Part shown: positions 1-6,863 of the stretch, piece by piece
How the letters are laid out: the number at the start of each line of letters is the position of its first letter
Position numbering within the stretch: position 1 is the stretch's first letter
NCBI GenBank assembly: GCA_016839985.1
Contig: JAEOTG010000296.1
Span: 1 to 14,244 of the forward strand
Source: Candidatus Heimdallarchaeota archaeon
Lineage (GTDB): Archaea > Asgardarchaeota > Heimdallarchaeia > Heimdallarchaeales > Heimdallarchaeaceae
Direction: 5' to 3'
DNA: 14,244 nucleotides
Program-made: the position numbers and the translations under genes
The notes under the pieces: generated by a model
What the model was told of the DNA's origin: nothing
Database searches by the model: none
What the model saw: the letters and a program-made list of their open reading frames with translations, nothing else

Positions 1-519
1 AATGTGGTTTTCAATGATCGTGTGTTTTTTGAAGAAGAAGGTGTAGAATTTTATCACACTCCAGCTCATACTGAAGATTCTTCTTCTTGCTTCGATCATA
101 TTGATGAAGTATTATTTGTTGGAGATAATCTTGAAACTCCTCTCCCTTATATTCGTATATTAGATATATCTGATTATATTGCGACATTAGAAGAATACTT
201 AGAAAGAGAACCTGTTATTATTTTATCAGGGCATGATGATGTGATGTTTACAGATGAGGTTCTAAAGGAAAATCTTGATTATTTGAGAAAATTCCAAGAA
301 GGAGAAGTTGATAGAAAAGAATTCTCTCAAAAGCAGAATGGAATACATCTTATGAATCTTCAGCAGATAGGGGAACTACTAAAAGAAAGAGGAGATAAGA
401 TGGGAGCTTTGTCATATTATGAAGAAGCTCTTTTTGTATTAGAAGACCTTGAAAGCAGTCCTCAAATAGAGAAGAAGATAGATACAATCAAGAAAATCAT
501 TGAAGAATTAAAAGAATAA
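1..519 (+). CDS. MBL-fold metallo-hydrolase, C-terminal part (5' end outside window)
   Basis: The reading frame is open from base 1, so the gene begins upstream of the window and the N-terminal HxHxDH metal motif is not seen. What remains looks like the second half of a metallo-beta-lactamase fold: an HTPAHTEDSSS segment (third metal ligand His, as in HTPGHTPGS of the family), then VGDNLETP (bridging Asp), and SGHDDV about 60 residues after the third-ligand motif (last His). After the fold, the last 60 or so residues form a helical, charged tail in which GELLKERGDKMGALSYYEEAL resembles one TPR-type helical hairpin. The substrate cannot be told from this half. A 125-nt gap and a TATA-like box separate it from iorA, so it is probably a separate unit. 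The fold call is fairly safe; the TPR call is tentative. Confidence 0.75.
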   Translation, partial: NVVFNDRVFFEEEGVEFYHTPAHTEDSSSCFDHIDEVLFVGDNLETPLPYIRILDISDYIATLEEYLEREPVIILSGHDDVMFTDEVLKENLDYLRKFQEGEVDRKEFSQKQNGIHLMNLQQIGELLKERGDKMGALSYYEEALFVLEDLESSPQIEKKIDTIKKIIEELKE

Positions 520-602
520 TTTAGTAAAACTGTCATTATGTTTAGTTTTTCGCACAAAAGTTTTAAAAATACCATGTTCAAAATAGAGTTATCTCTACTA
601 AT

Positions 603-613
603 AGTATATATTA
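603..613 (+). promoter_or_regulatory. TATA-like box for iorA operon
   Basis: TATATATT at 605-612 lies about 37 nt before the iorA ATG, which would give a short leader of roughly 10 nt if transcription starts about 26 nt after the box. There is no clear SD before the ATG at 645, which agrees with a very short leader. The whole gap is AT-rich, so the box is suggestive only. Confidence 0.35.
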
Positions 614-644
614 ACTATAATATCGATTATAATGGTTATCTCGT

Positions 645-2555
645 ATGAAAGCAGTAGATTCTAAAACTGATAAAGATGTAGTTGTTGGAGAGGGTGAAGA
701 AGTTCAGTTACTTATGGGTAACAGAGCAGTAGTTCAAGGATTACTTGAAGCTAAAGTAGGTTTAACTACAGCTTATCCTGGAACCCCCAGCACTGAAATT
801 CAAATGCAATTGTATAAGTTACATAAAAAAGGACAGCTTTATTTTGAGTTCTCTGTAAATGAAAAAGTAGCTCTTGAAATTGCTGGAGCTGCTGCATTGT
901 CAGGTGTTCGCTCAGCAGTAATTATGAAACATGTTGGACTCAATGTTGCATCAGATCCTTTAATGGCTCTAGCATATTTTGGTGTTCAAGGAGGAATGGT
1001 TGTAGTTGTTGTAGATGATCCGGGATGTTTATCAAGTCAAAATGAACAAGACTCTAGATTCTGGGGAAAATTTTCACATCTACCAATCTTGGAACCTTCA
1101 ACATCTCAAGAAGTCAAAGACACAATAGTAAAAGCTTTTGAATTGTCTGAAAAGTATAATACAATATTCTTAGTAAGATTAACAAACGCTACATCACTAA
1201 ATACTTCAGCAGTTAAAATGAAAGTTGTTGAAGAGAAATTAACGAAAGATGGAGACTTCTTCAAAGATATAAGATATGCACTTCCTGCTAGATATGTCTT
1301 GCATAAAGGTTTACACGCTAACCTTGATCAAATAAAAGAGGATGAAGATATTAAAGCATTTAACGTTCTTAAATTTGAAGATTCGATATCCGATAAATTA
1401 ATTATCACACATGGTGCAATTTATTCTATAGTTGAATACATGAGAAATCTCAATAAGCTAGATATTCCTATCCTGAAGATAAATGCAATTTATCCATTAA
1501 ATGAAAAGCAAATTGTTGAAATTCTTAAAAAGTATAAATACATATACTTTGTTGAAGAACTCGAGAGTTATCTAGAAAGTAATATTTTGAGTATTATTGG
1601 GAAATACAATCTAAATGTAAAAGTATTTGGAAAAGAAGAACTTGCTGTTCCTGAAGAAAACAGAATTTTACCAGATGTATTAACTGAAGCTTTCAAGAGG
1701 ATAGCAACAGATCCAACCAATGAAGAAGTATTCAAAGTTAAGATTCCAGCACCATCTGCTTATGCACATGTTTTTGGTAGAGAAGACCAGTTAATTCCAA
1801 GAACTCTACCACGTTTATGTGATGGCTGTTGCCATAGAGGCGCTTTCTATACAATAAAAAGAGCGACTAAAAAAACTGATATAATTCCTTCTGACATAGG
1901 ATGCTACGCTCTAGGACAAGTATATCCTGTGGATGTGGGAGATTTTTGGTTATGTATGGGAGCAAGTATTGGAACAGCAATCGGTTTCTCATTAACTAAT
2001 GATAAACCTGTTGTAGCAATAATAGGTGACGGAACATTCTTTCATGCTGGTATCCCTCCACTTATTGATGCAGTTCTCTATAATCACAATATAACTGTAG
2101 CAATTCTAAACAATTCTCTTACTGCAATGACAGGTGGTCAACCAACCCCCTCCTCGGATGAAAAGATAGCAAAAGAACAGAAACAACTAGATATTGAGAA
2201 AGTGGTCAGAGGAATCGGAGTTGAGTGGGTAAAATCAGTAAGAGTAGAAGACGTAACAGAAAATACGAAATTATTTAGGGAAGCTATGGCTCATGAAGGA
2301 CCTTCTGTAATGATTTTTAATGGAGAGTGCATAGTTGAGCTTTACAAACATAGTTTAGATTTAGGTGAAGCACCTTATGTGGATGAAGAGCTCTGTAATA
2401 TGTGTGGAACTTGTTTCATTGAGTTCTCTTGTCCATCAATCATCAAGAAGGATGGCAAAATTGCTATCAGAGAAGATACGTGTACAGCATGTAATATATG
2501 CGTGGGAGTTTGTCCTCAAGCAGCGATAATTCCTCGTAAGAAAAAGAAGGTGTGA
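645..2555 (+). CDS. iorA: Indolepyruvate ferredoxin oxidoreductase, alpha subunit
   Basis: The large subunit of indolepyruvate:ferredoxin oxidoreductase, which with IorB oxidatively decarboxylates aryl-2-oxoacids from aromatic amino acids to aryl-acetyl-CoA and reduces ferredoxin in the cytoplasm. At 636 residues it has the usual family length. The N-terminal pyruvate-binding (Pyr) domain shows MGNRAVVQGLLEAKVG followed by TAYPGTPSTE. A CDGCCHRG motif precedes the thiamine diphosphate domain, with GDG at residues 461-463 and the partner NN at 489-490. The C-terminus holds two ferredoxin motifs: Cys584/587/590/596, with the CxxCxxCx5C spacing normal for IorA, and Cys613/616/619/623. The protein ends in a lysine-rich tail. 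The ATG at 645 adds about 23 residues before the conserved MGNRA start; the Met at 714 is an alternative. Only 4 nt separate it from iorB. Confidence 0.95.
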   Translation: MKAVDSKTDKDVVVGEGEEVQLLMGNRAVVQGLLEAKVGLTTAYPGTPSTEIQMQLYKLHKKGQLYFEFSVNEKVALEIAGAAALSGVRSAVIMKHVGLNVASDPLMALAYFGVQGGMVVVVVDDPGCLSSQNEQDSRFWGKFSHLPILEPSTSQEVKDTIVKAFELSEKYNTIFLVRLTNATSLNTSAVKMKVVEEKLTKDGDFFKDIRYALPARYVLHKGLHANLDQIKEDEDIKAFNVLKFEDSISDKLIITHGAIYSIVEYMRNLNKLDIPILKINAIYPLNEKQIVEILKKYKYIYFVEELESYLESNILSIIGKYNLNVKVFGKEELAVPEENRILPDVLTEAFKRIATDPTNEEVFKVKIPAPSAYAHVFGREDQLIPRTLPRLCDGCCHRGAFYTIKRATKKTDIIPSDIGCYALGQVYPVDVGDFWLCMGASIGTAIGFSLTNDKPVVAIIGDGTFFHAGIPPLIDAVLYNHNITVAILNNSLTAMTGGQPTPSSDEKIAKEQKQLDIEKVVRGIGVEWVKSVRVEDVTENTKLFREAMAHEGPSVMIFNGECIVELYKHSLDLGEAPYVDEELCNMCGTCFIEFSCPSIIKKDGKIAIREDTCTACNICVGVCPQAAIIPRKKKKV

Positions 2556-2559
2556 ATAA

Positions 2560-3183
2560 ATGAGTGATTATGAAAATAAACCAATAAACATTGCAATAAT
2601 TGGCCTCGGTGGACAAGGTGTTATAACTCTTGCAAAGTTGATAGCAAATACTAGTTTTATGTTAGGAAAGAAAGTATGTTATAATGAGATGCATGGTTTA
2701 TCTCAAAGAGGAGGATCAGTTCAATCTTTTATAAGAATAAATGAAGCTGATAATCCTCTCTTTGCTGCTACAGATGTAGACTTTATCATAGGTCTAGAGA
2801 AGCTAGAAACTCTTCGTTATCTATATTTAGCTAGAGAAGCTAAACCAAAAGTTTTAGTCTCAAATAGATACGATATAAGGACAACTGTTGATCTTGGTTT
2901 GGAAATGTTTCCAGAAAGTGATGATATTGATCAAGAGATACTGAAATATTCTTCTGATGTTTATATCTTTGATGCTTTAGGTTTTGAAAACAGTGTAAAA
3001 TTCAAATTAAAACCTGTCAATGTTGCTGTTTTCTCTATTTTAACTACATTCCCAGAATTAGGTATTCCATCAGGAAAAGCAGAAGATTTTGTCACAGAAT
3101 ATCTAGGAAGAAACTTAATATTGAAACAAATAAATAAAAAGGCTTTCAAAGAGGGTCCGAAATGGTTGAAGAAGGTGGAATGA
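2560..3183 (+). CDS. iorB: Indolepyruvate ferredoxin oxidoreductase, beta subunit
   Basis: The small (gamma-domain type) subunit that pairs with IorA. The N-terminus reads INIAIIGLGGQGVITLAKLI, a GxGGQG nucleotide/CoA-site loop, and is followed by EMHGLSQRGGSVQS, which is the EVHGMAQRGG signature of IorB and related 2-oxoacid oxidoreductase gamma domains. The length of 207 residues is normal for a stand-alone IorB. An SD-like AAGGTG (2547-2552) sits 7 nt before the ATG, inside the 3' end of iorA, so the two are surely co-transcribed and probably translated together at equal levels. The 3' end carries the SD for the next gene, whose start follows 5 nt after this stop. The subunit has no Fe-S cluster of its own; electrons leave through the IorA clusters. 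Confidence 0.95.
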   Translation: MSDYENKPINIAIIGLGGQGVITLAKLIANTSFMLGKKVCYNEMHGLSQRGGSVQSFIRINEADNPLFAATDVDFIIGLEKLETLRYLYLAREAKPKVLVSNRYDIRTTVDLGLEMFPESDDIDQEILKYSSDVYIFDALGFENSVKFKLKPVNVAVFSILTTFPELGIPSGKAEDFVTEYLGRNLILKQINKKAFKEGPKWLKKVE

Positions 3184-3188
3184 AAGAT

Positions 3189-4226
3189 ATGAAGATTGTT
3201 GTTGTTGGACCAGGAGCTATTGGTTGTGCTGTTGCTGCAAGTATCTCTCAAGAAAACACTAAAGTTTTTCTTCTAGGAAGAGAAAGACATAAAGAATATT
3301 TCAAGAAAAATCCTGTAGTATATAAGTCATATTCAGGAGATCTCAGCTCAAAGGTAGAGGGTATCACTTTAGATGATCTGAAGAATGGTAATGTCGTACC
3401 TGATGCAATTTTTATAACATTAAAAGCTAATCCTACCTTAGCTTTTGTTCAAGATATTCAAGATTCATTACCTAAAGACACTCCAATAATTTCCCTTCAG
3501 AATGGTTTTGTAGCTCAAGATATTTTTGATAAAACAAAATTTGAAAACGTTTTTCCTTGTGTGATAGGTTTTAATGTTCTTCTTGAAGATACAGGTGTAG
3601 CAGTTCAAACAACTGATGGTGATATAATTGTAGGAAAACTAACACTAGATTTATCTCCAGAGAAAGGGAAAGAAATCCCAGAATTTATTATTAATGCACT
3701 TTCTAAAATAGTTCCTACTTCAATATCAGATAATATTGTAAGTGATGTTTGGATGAAAGTGATGATTAACTGCACAATTAATCCTATTTGTGCAATTGGC
3801 AACTTTGCGCTTGGAGAAATCCCGAGTGATGTATCTGGCTTGACATTAGCCTTATGGACATGGAAAGAACTTATTCATGTGGTTGATGCATTAGGGATTA
3901 AACTCAATCCATTTCAAGGAAGGCTATTTCCTGAAATGCTCTATAATTATGATTTAATCAGTTTTGGAATCGCTAGAACAGTAGTAAGTAGAATGACTAA
4001 GGAGAACAAAGATGCAATAGTTTCAATGTTACAAGATGTAAGAAACAACAAAGAAACTGAAATAGATTTTCTAAATGGTAAAGTAGTAGAACTTGGAAAA
4101 GAACTTAATGTAAAGATGCCCGTCAATGAAATCTTGATTGATACAGTTAAGAAATTGGAAAAAGGTGAATTAAAACCTTCTAAAGGTTTGATTAAAAAAC
4201 TATATAATCAAATTGTCTTGAATTAG
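3189..4226 (+). CDS. panE: 2-dehydropantoate 2-reductase (ketopantoate reductase) family
   Basis: An NADPH-dependent reductase of the ApbA/PanE family; the classical reaction is ketopantoate to pantoate in CoA synthesis. The Rossmann start MKIVVVGPGAIGCAVA carries GxGxxG. Family active-site positions are all present: LQNG (Asn105), WMK (Lys190) and TEID (Glu291). The C-terminal helical domain has SMLQDVRNNKETEIDFLNG, a hallmark of PanE. I chose the ATG at 3189 because an AAGGTGG SD (3172-3178) lies 10 nt before it and the protein then begins exactly at the beta strand; ATGs at 3162 and 3180 are in frame, and the one at 3180 overlaps the iorB stop. Length is then 345 residues. Being third in an iorAB operon is unusual: it may make pantoate for CoA, which IorAB consumes, or reduce another 2-oxoacid. 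The family is sure, the exact substrate less so. Confidence 0.85.
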   Translation: MKIVVVGPGAIGCAVAASISQENTKVFLLGRERHKEYFKKNPVVYKSYSGDLSSKVEGITLDDLKNGNVVPDAIFITLKANPTLAFVQDIQDSLPKDTPIISLQNGFVAQDIFDKTKFENVFPCVIGFNVLLEDTGVAVQTTDGDIIVGKLTLDLSPEKGKEIPEFIINALSKIVPTSISDNIVSDVWMKVMINCTINPICAIGNFALGEIPSDVSGLTLALWTWKELIHVVDALGIKLNPFQGRLFPEMLYNYDLISFGIARTVVSRMTKENKDAIVSMLQDVRNNKETEIDFLNGKVVELGKELNVKMPVNEILIDTVKKLEKGELKPSKGLIKKLYNQIVLN

Positions 4227-4272
4227 AACTTCTCTATAAAATGAGAAGTTCAAATCAAATTTTTATTTTTTA
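4226..4272 (+). terminator. Hairpin plus T-rich tract ending the iorAB-panE operon
   Basis: GAACTTCTC (4226-4234) and GAGAAGTTC (4243-4251) form a perfect 9-bp stem around an 8-nt loop, starting at the last base of the panE stop codon. A T-rich tract (4259-4272) follows. This looks like a factor-independent terminator; archaeal RNA polymerase could stop at the T tract alone. Confidence 0.7.
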
Positions 4273-4282
4273 ATTAAGAGAT

Positions 4283-4294
4283 ACACTTAAGTGT
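4283..4294. promoter_or_regulatory. 12-bp perfect palindrome upstream of the SSB gene
   Basis: ACACTTAAGTGT is a perfect palindrome located about 15-25 bp upstream of the AT-rich TATA-like segment ATATAATATAAA (4309-4320) and about 45-55 bp before the SSB start. The position fits a regulator or BRE-proximal binding site, but no protein can be assigned. Confidence 0.3.
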
Positions 4295-4336
4295 GAGAAA
4301 TTTTGAAAATATAATATAAAATTAGAAGTGATAAAT

Positions 4337-4660
4337 TTGAAGATTGCAGAATTAGAACCAGAAAATAATTTTGATATTGTAAAGGTAAGGATTATATCAA
4401 AACAAGGACCTCGTCAAGTTGAAGCTAGAGGACAAACATTATTTATTTGGGACATCTTAGTTGTTGATGATTCAGATTCAACAGTATTAACCTTATGGGG
4501 GGCTCAAGCAGGAGAAAAGTACAACGTAGGAGATGTTGTGACTATTGAAAATGGTTGGTGTAAAATGTTTCAAGACAAAAAACAAATCACCTTAGGTCGA
4601 AATGGTAAAATGTTTCCTGCTGAAGATGATCCAAGTATTCCAACAAGCATTCCAGAATAA
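4337..4660 (+). CDS. ssb: Crenarchaeal-type single-stranded DNA-binding protein (single OB fold)
   Basis: A small OB-fold protein that matches the Sulfolobus-type SSB / SOSS-B-like family, which coats single-stranded DNA in replication and repair. Seen here: IAELEPENNFDIVKVRII (first strand), then VLTLWGAQAGEKYNVGD and VVTIENGWCKMFQDKKQITL, which follow the family pattern TLWGxxAG...GxVVxIENxW...F...QL, including the aromatic residues that stack on DNA. The protein ends soon after the OB fold (about 107 residues), with an SIPE end but without the long Gly-rich acidic tail of the Sulfolobus protein. I chose TTG at 4337 because AGAAGTGAT (4324-4332) is a good SD 4 nt upstream, the same variant seen before the NifX-like gene at 11797. 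The GTG at 4328 is inside this SD but would also be in frame, adding 3 residues. It is convergent with the GNAT gene. Confidence 0.82.
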   Translation: MKIAELEPENNFDIVKVRIISKQGPRQVEARGQTLFIWDILVVDDSDSTVLTLWGAQAGEKYNVGDVVTIENGWCKMFQDKKQITLGRNGKMFPAEDDPSIPTSIPE

Positions 4661-4664
4661 AAAA

Positions 4665-4689
4665 GAGAAGAAATTTAGATTTCTTTCTC
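4665..4689. terminator. Hairpin at the convergent SSB / GNAT junction
   Basis: GAGAAGAAAT (4665-4674) can pair with ATTTCTTTCTC (4679-4689) with one bulged base and a 4-nt loop. It spans the few bases between two convergent stop codons and covers the 3' end of the GNAT gene, so it could end transcription from both sides. The stem is AT-rich and weak, with no long U run on either side. Confidence 0.35.
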
Positions 4690-5550
4690 AAATGTTGTTC
4701 CTTTTCCATCTAACTTGAATCCAAATTTTTCATATGTAGGAATAAGATCTTTAGTTTGAGGATTGAAGAACATCTGTAGTTTTTCAACATCTTTTTCTTT
4801 ACACTTTTCAACAATGACTGCAAATAGTGCTTTCTTTACTTCATCTTCTCCATACATATACCCATTAATTGCAAGTTTTGAATCGTCAGTAAGATAAGAT
4901 AAAGCTCTTCCAATTATGTTATCATCTTTTCTCACTATTAAGTGTGCGATAACTTTGTCAAAATTCTTTATGGTCTCGAAATTCTGTTTAGCAGCTTCTT
5001 CTGTGTAGCCATATTCTTTTTTAAAAATCTCTACCATTGGTTCTACATCTTTTTCATAATCAAAAGACTGAACTTCTAATGTGTCATCTTTATCTATCTT
5101 CGTATCCTTTAGATTTGCAATATAAACAGAGAAACTATCCTCTTTCTTTTCAAAATTCCACCTTTCGACTAACTCTAAAGCATTACCCCAATGTTCTGAA
5201 GCTTGAGCTCTAATCCTCTTTATACTTTTTTTCTTAAAAACCTCAATTATTTCGTTAAACAGTAAATTTTCTGCATCTTTATGATCATCTAAAACAAAAG
5301 GCAATCTAAGAAATCCAAATCTTTCTTCTTCTGTTTCATTTATTGCAGCAGTCAAAAATCCAACAAGTTGATCATCCTTAAAACAGTATAATCTTGTTTC
5401 TGGATCAAAATCATCACGAGAGTATGCCTCTTTTAGTTGTTCAACAGGTGTTTGACCAAAATATTTCCAATCTTTAACTACTTCTGATCCCACTTTGAAT
5501 TGGTCCTCTATGAACTCTTCTTGATATTGTTTAATAGTATATTCTGACAT
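4675..5550 (-). CDS. Tandem GNAT-family N-acetyltransferase-like protein
   Basis: A 291-residue protein that appears to hold two GNAT (acetyl-CoA-dependent acetyltransferase) domains in a row. Domain 1 (about residues 1-148) has the core RLYCFKDDQLVGFLTAAI (beta3-beta4) and a late VERWNFEKKEDSF, the usual 'Y/W-x-x-x-GF' ending. Domain 2 (about 155-291) has DVEPMVEIFKKEYGYTEE, AHLIVRKDDNIIGRALSYL and ends TYEKFGFKLDGKGTTF. The Q/RxxGxG/A acetyl-CoA loop is not clear in either copy, so one or both halves may be degenerate and the substrate is unknown. It lies 60 nt downstream of the Mth938-domain gene on the same strand but has its own TATA-like box at a distance that suggests a leaderless mRNA. 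It converges on the SSB gene, with stop codons 14 nt apart. Confidence 0.75.
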   Translation of the reverse strand: MSEYTIKQYQEEFIEDQFKVGSEVVKDWKYFGQTPVEQLKEAYSRDDFDPETRLYCFKDDQLVGFLTAAINETEEERFGFLRLPFVLDDHKDAENLLFNEIIEVFKKKSIKRIRAQASEHWGNALELVERWNFEKKEDSFSVYIANLKDTKIDKDDTLEVQSFDYEKDVEPMVEIFKKEYGYTEEAAKQNFETIKNFDKVIAHLIVRKDDNIIGRALSYLTDDSKLAINGYMYGEDEVKKALFAVIVEKCKEKDVEKLQMFFNPQTKDLIPTYEKFGFKLDGKGTTFEKEI

Positions 5551-5568
5551 GTTTTAATAAAACATTGG

Positions 5569-5580
5569 ATATTTATAAAA
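5569..5580 (-). promoter_or_regulatory. TATA box of the GNAT gene (leaderless arrangement)
   Basis: On the minus strand TTTTATAAATAT is centred about 24-25 nt before the GNAT ATG. This is the distance from box to transcription start in archaea, so the transcript probably begins at or next to the ATG. No SD is present, which agrees. Confidence 0.5.
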
Positions 5581-5610
5581 TTCTGCTCTGTTAACTGAAA
5601 ATAATACTTA

Positions 5611-5958
5611 CTAGCATGTTAAGTGAAGTGCAGCTGCTACAATCTTATCCTCTTTTATTAATTTATTATACTCTTCAACTGCTTCAGAAGTATTCTTGAC
5701 AACAACCACTATATTTCTTTTATTCAGTTTCTGAATTACATCAGAAGGAACAATCATCTTACCGTATGATCCGGTTCCAACAACTAATACATCTATTTTT
5801 TTCTTTTCTAGAATAGCTAAATCATCCAAATGCAGAGAATGACCGTCTTTTCTCCACCATTTGGTTTTTATCTCATCTGGGAAGATAATTAAGTCTTTAG
5901 AGAATGATTCACCACTTACAACAATCTTTCCAAAGCGATATTTTTCTATGGTATTCAT
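5611..5958 (-). CDS. Mth938-like domain protein (DUF498/DUF598, NDUFAF3-type fold)
   Basis: A 115-residue protein of the Mth938 domain family, found in archaea, bacteria and as the mitochondrial complex I assembly factor NDUFAF3/AAMDC; its biochemical role in archaea is not established. Features seen are the opening RFGKIVVSGESFSKDLIIFP, the family signature KTKWWRKDGHSL, the central DVLVVGTGSYGKMIVP (a glycine-rich turn after a buried strand) and the C-terminal EDKIVAAALHLTC, which matches the 'vaaalHlTC' ending of the family. The length is standard. A possible SD (AAGGTTTGA) lies several nt before the ATG. The gene is divergent from the SPFH gene with a 111-nt shared upstream region, and it heads in the same direction as the GNAT gene, though that gene seems to have its own promoter. 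Confidence 0.9.
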   Translation of the reverse strand: MNTIEKYRFGKIVVSGESFSKDLIIFPDEIKTKWWRKDGHSLHLDDLAILEKKKIDVLVVGTGSYGKMIVPSDVIQKLNKRNIVVVVKNTSEAVEEYNKLIKEDKIVAAALHLTC

Positions 5959-6058
5959 TCATTTCAAACCTTTTTTTTCTTCTTATCTTACAATATTGAC
6001 AATTGGATAGTTTTAATTAATACTTTCTATCTTATTAACATAACCAAAGTTAAGTAAC

Positions 6059-6064
6059 AAGGTG
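6059..6064 (+). promoter_or_regulatory. Strong ribosome binding site of the SPFH gene
   Basis: AAGGTG, 5 nt before the ATG at 6070 (the context is AAGGTGAAAAAATG). It shows the SD form used across the window and fixes the SPFH start. Confidence 0.6.
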
Positions 6065-6069
6065 AAAAA

Positions 6070-6852
6070 ATGGAACCATTTGTAAGTACAATAATAATTG
6101 CAGTTTGTTCTGTAATTGGTGGCATAATTGTTATCTTGCTTCTAGCAGGAATCAGAGTAACAATGGAATACGAACGACTTGTAGTCTTCAGATTGGGGCA
6201 CTACAAAAGAACCATTGGACCTGGTTTGGTTTATGTTACACCAATAATAGAATCAGCAAAAAAAGTTGATCTGAGGATTATAACACAAGATATTCCCAGA
6301 CAAGAAGTTATGACAAAGGATAACATTCCTGTATTAGCTAATACTGTTGTCTACTTTAAGGTTGAGAGACCTGCTGATGCAGTAATTAAAATAGAGAATT
6401 ATGTATATGCTGTTCGACAATATACTCAAGCGGCTTTACGAGACACTATGGGTACTATGGAGCTCGATTCAGTTTTAATAGAACGAGATCAGATTGCTAA
6501 TGATATACGCCAAAGTGTTGATAAAGAAACAAGTGAATGGGGTATTGATATTCAAAGTATTAAAATCCAAGAAATTGAATTACCAGCTGAAATGAAAAGA
6601 GCTTTTGCTAAACAAGCTGAAGCAGAAAGAGAAAAAAGAGCTGTTATTATTCAATCTGAAGGAGAAGCAATTGCAGCTAAGAATCTAGCAGTTGCAGCCC
6701 AACAACTATCTCAAGAAAGAGGAGCACTAGCTCTTAGAACGTTGCAAACTATAAGAGATATAGCTCAAGATCCAAGTGAAAAAATCGTTATATTTATGCC
6801 TAATGACCTTTCTGAAGGATTAACTGAAGTTGTTAAGAAAACCAAAAAATAA
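6070..6852 (+). CDS. SPFH/Band 7 membrane protein, slipin (stomatin-like) family
   Basis: A 260-residue membrane-anchored SPFH protein of the slipin type. Residues about 6-28 form one hydrophobic segment (VSTIIIAVCSVIGGIIVILL), followed by the conserved start of the SPFH domain, EYERLVVFRLGHYKRTIGPG. Other hallmarks are VDLRIITQDIPRQEVMTKDN, LRDTMGTMELDSVLIERDQI and the helical AFAKQAEAEREKRAVIIQSE, a coiled coil that drives ring assembly. The protein stops soon after this helix, as in archaeal stomatins. These proteins usually form oligomeric microdomain scaffolds at the inner face of the membrane, often with an NfeD/STOPP protease partner; no nfeD lies beside it here. Instead an OMPDC-superfamily gene follows after 11 nt, apparently in the same transcript. 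The start is fixed by a strong AAGGTG SD. Confidence 0.92.
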   Translation: MEPFVSTIIIAVCSVIGGIIVILLLAGIRVTMEYERLVVFRLGHYKRTIGPGLVYVTPIIESAKKVDLRIITQDIPRQEVMTKDNIPVLANTVVYFKVERPADAVIKIENYVYAVRQYTQAALRDTMGTMELDSVLIERDQIANDIRQSVDKETSEWGIDIQSIKIQEIELPAEMKRAFAKQAEAEREKRAVIIQSEGEAIAAKNLAVAAQQLSQERGALALRTLQTIRDIAQDPSEKIVIFMPNDLSEGLTEVVKKTKK

Positions 6853-6863
6853 GAGGGAAAGAC

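Noticed and set aside
584..597. Small inverted repeat TAGAG-TTAT-CTCTA before iorA
   Set aside because: Only 5 bp of stem in very AT-rich DNA with no T tract; too weak to call a terminator or operator.
2961..3251. 96-codon open frame on the minus strand across the iorB/panE junction
   Set aside because: It is opposite to two well-supported genes, has low-complexity content and no family match; it is a shadow frame.
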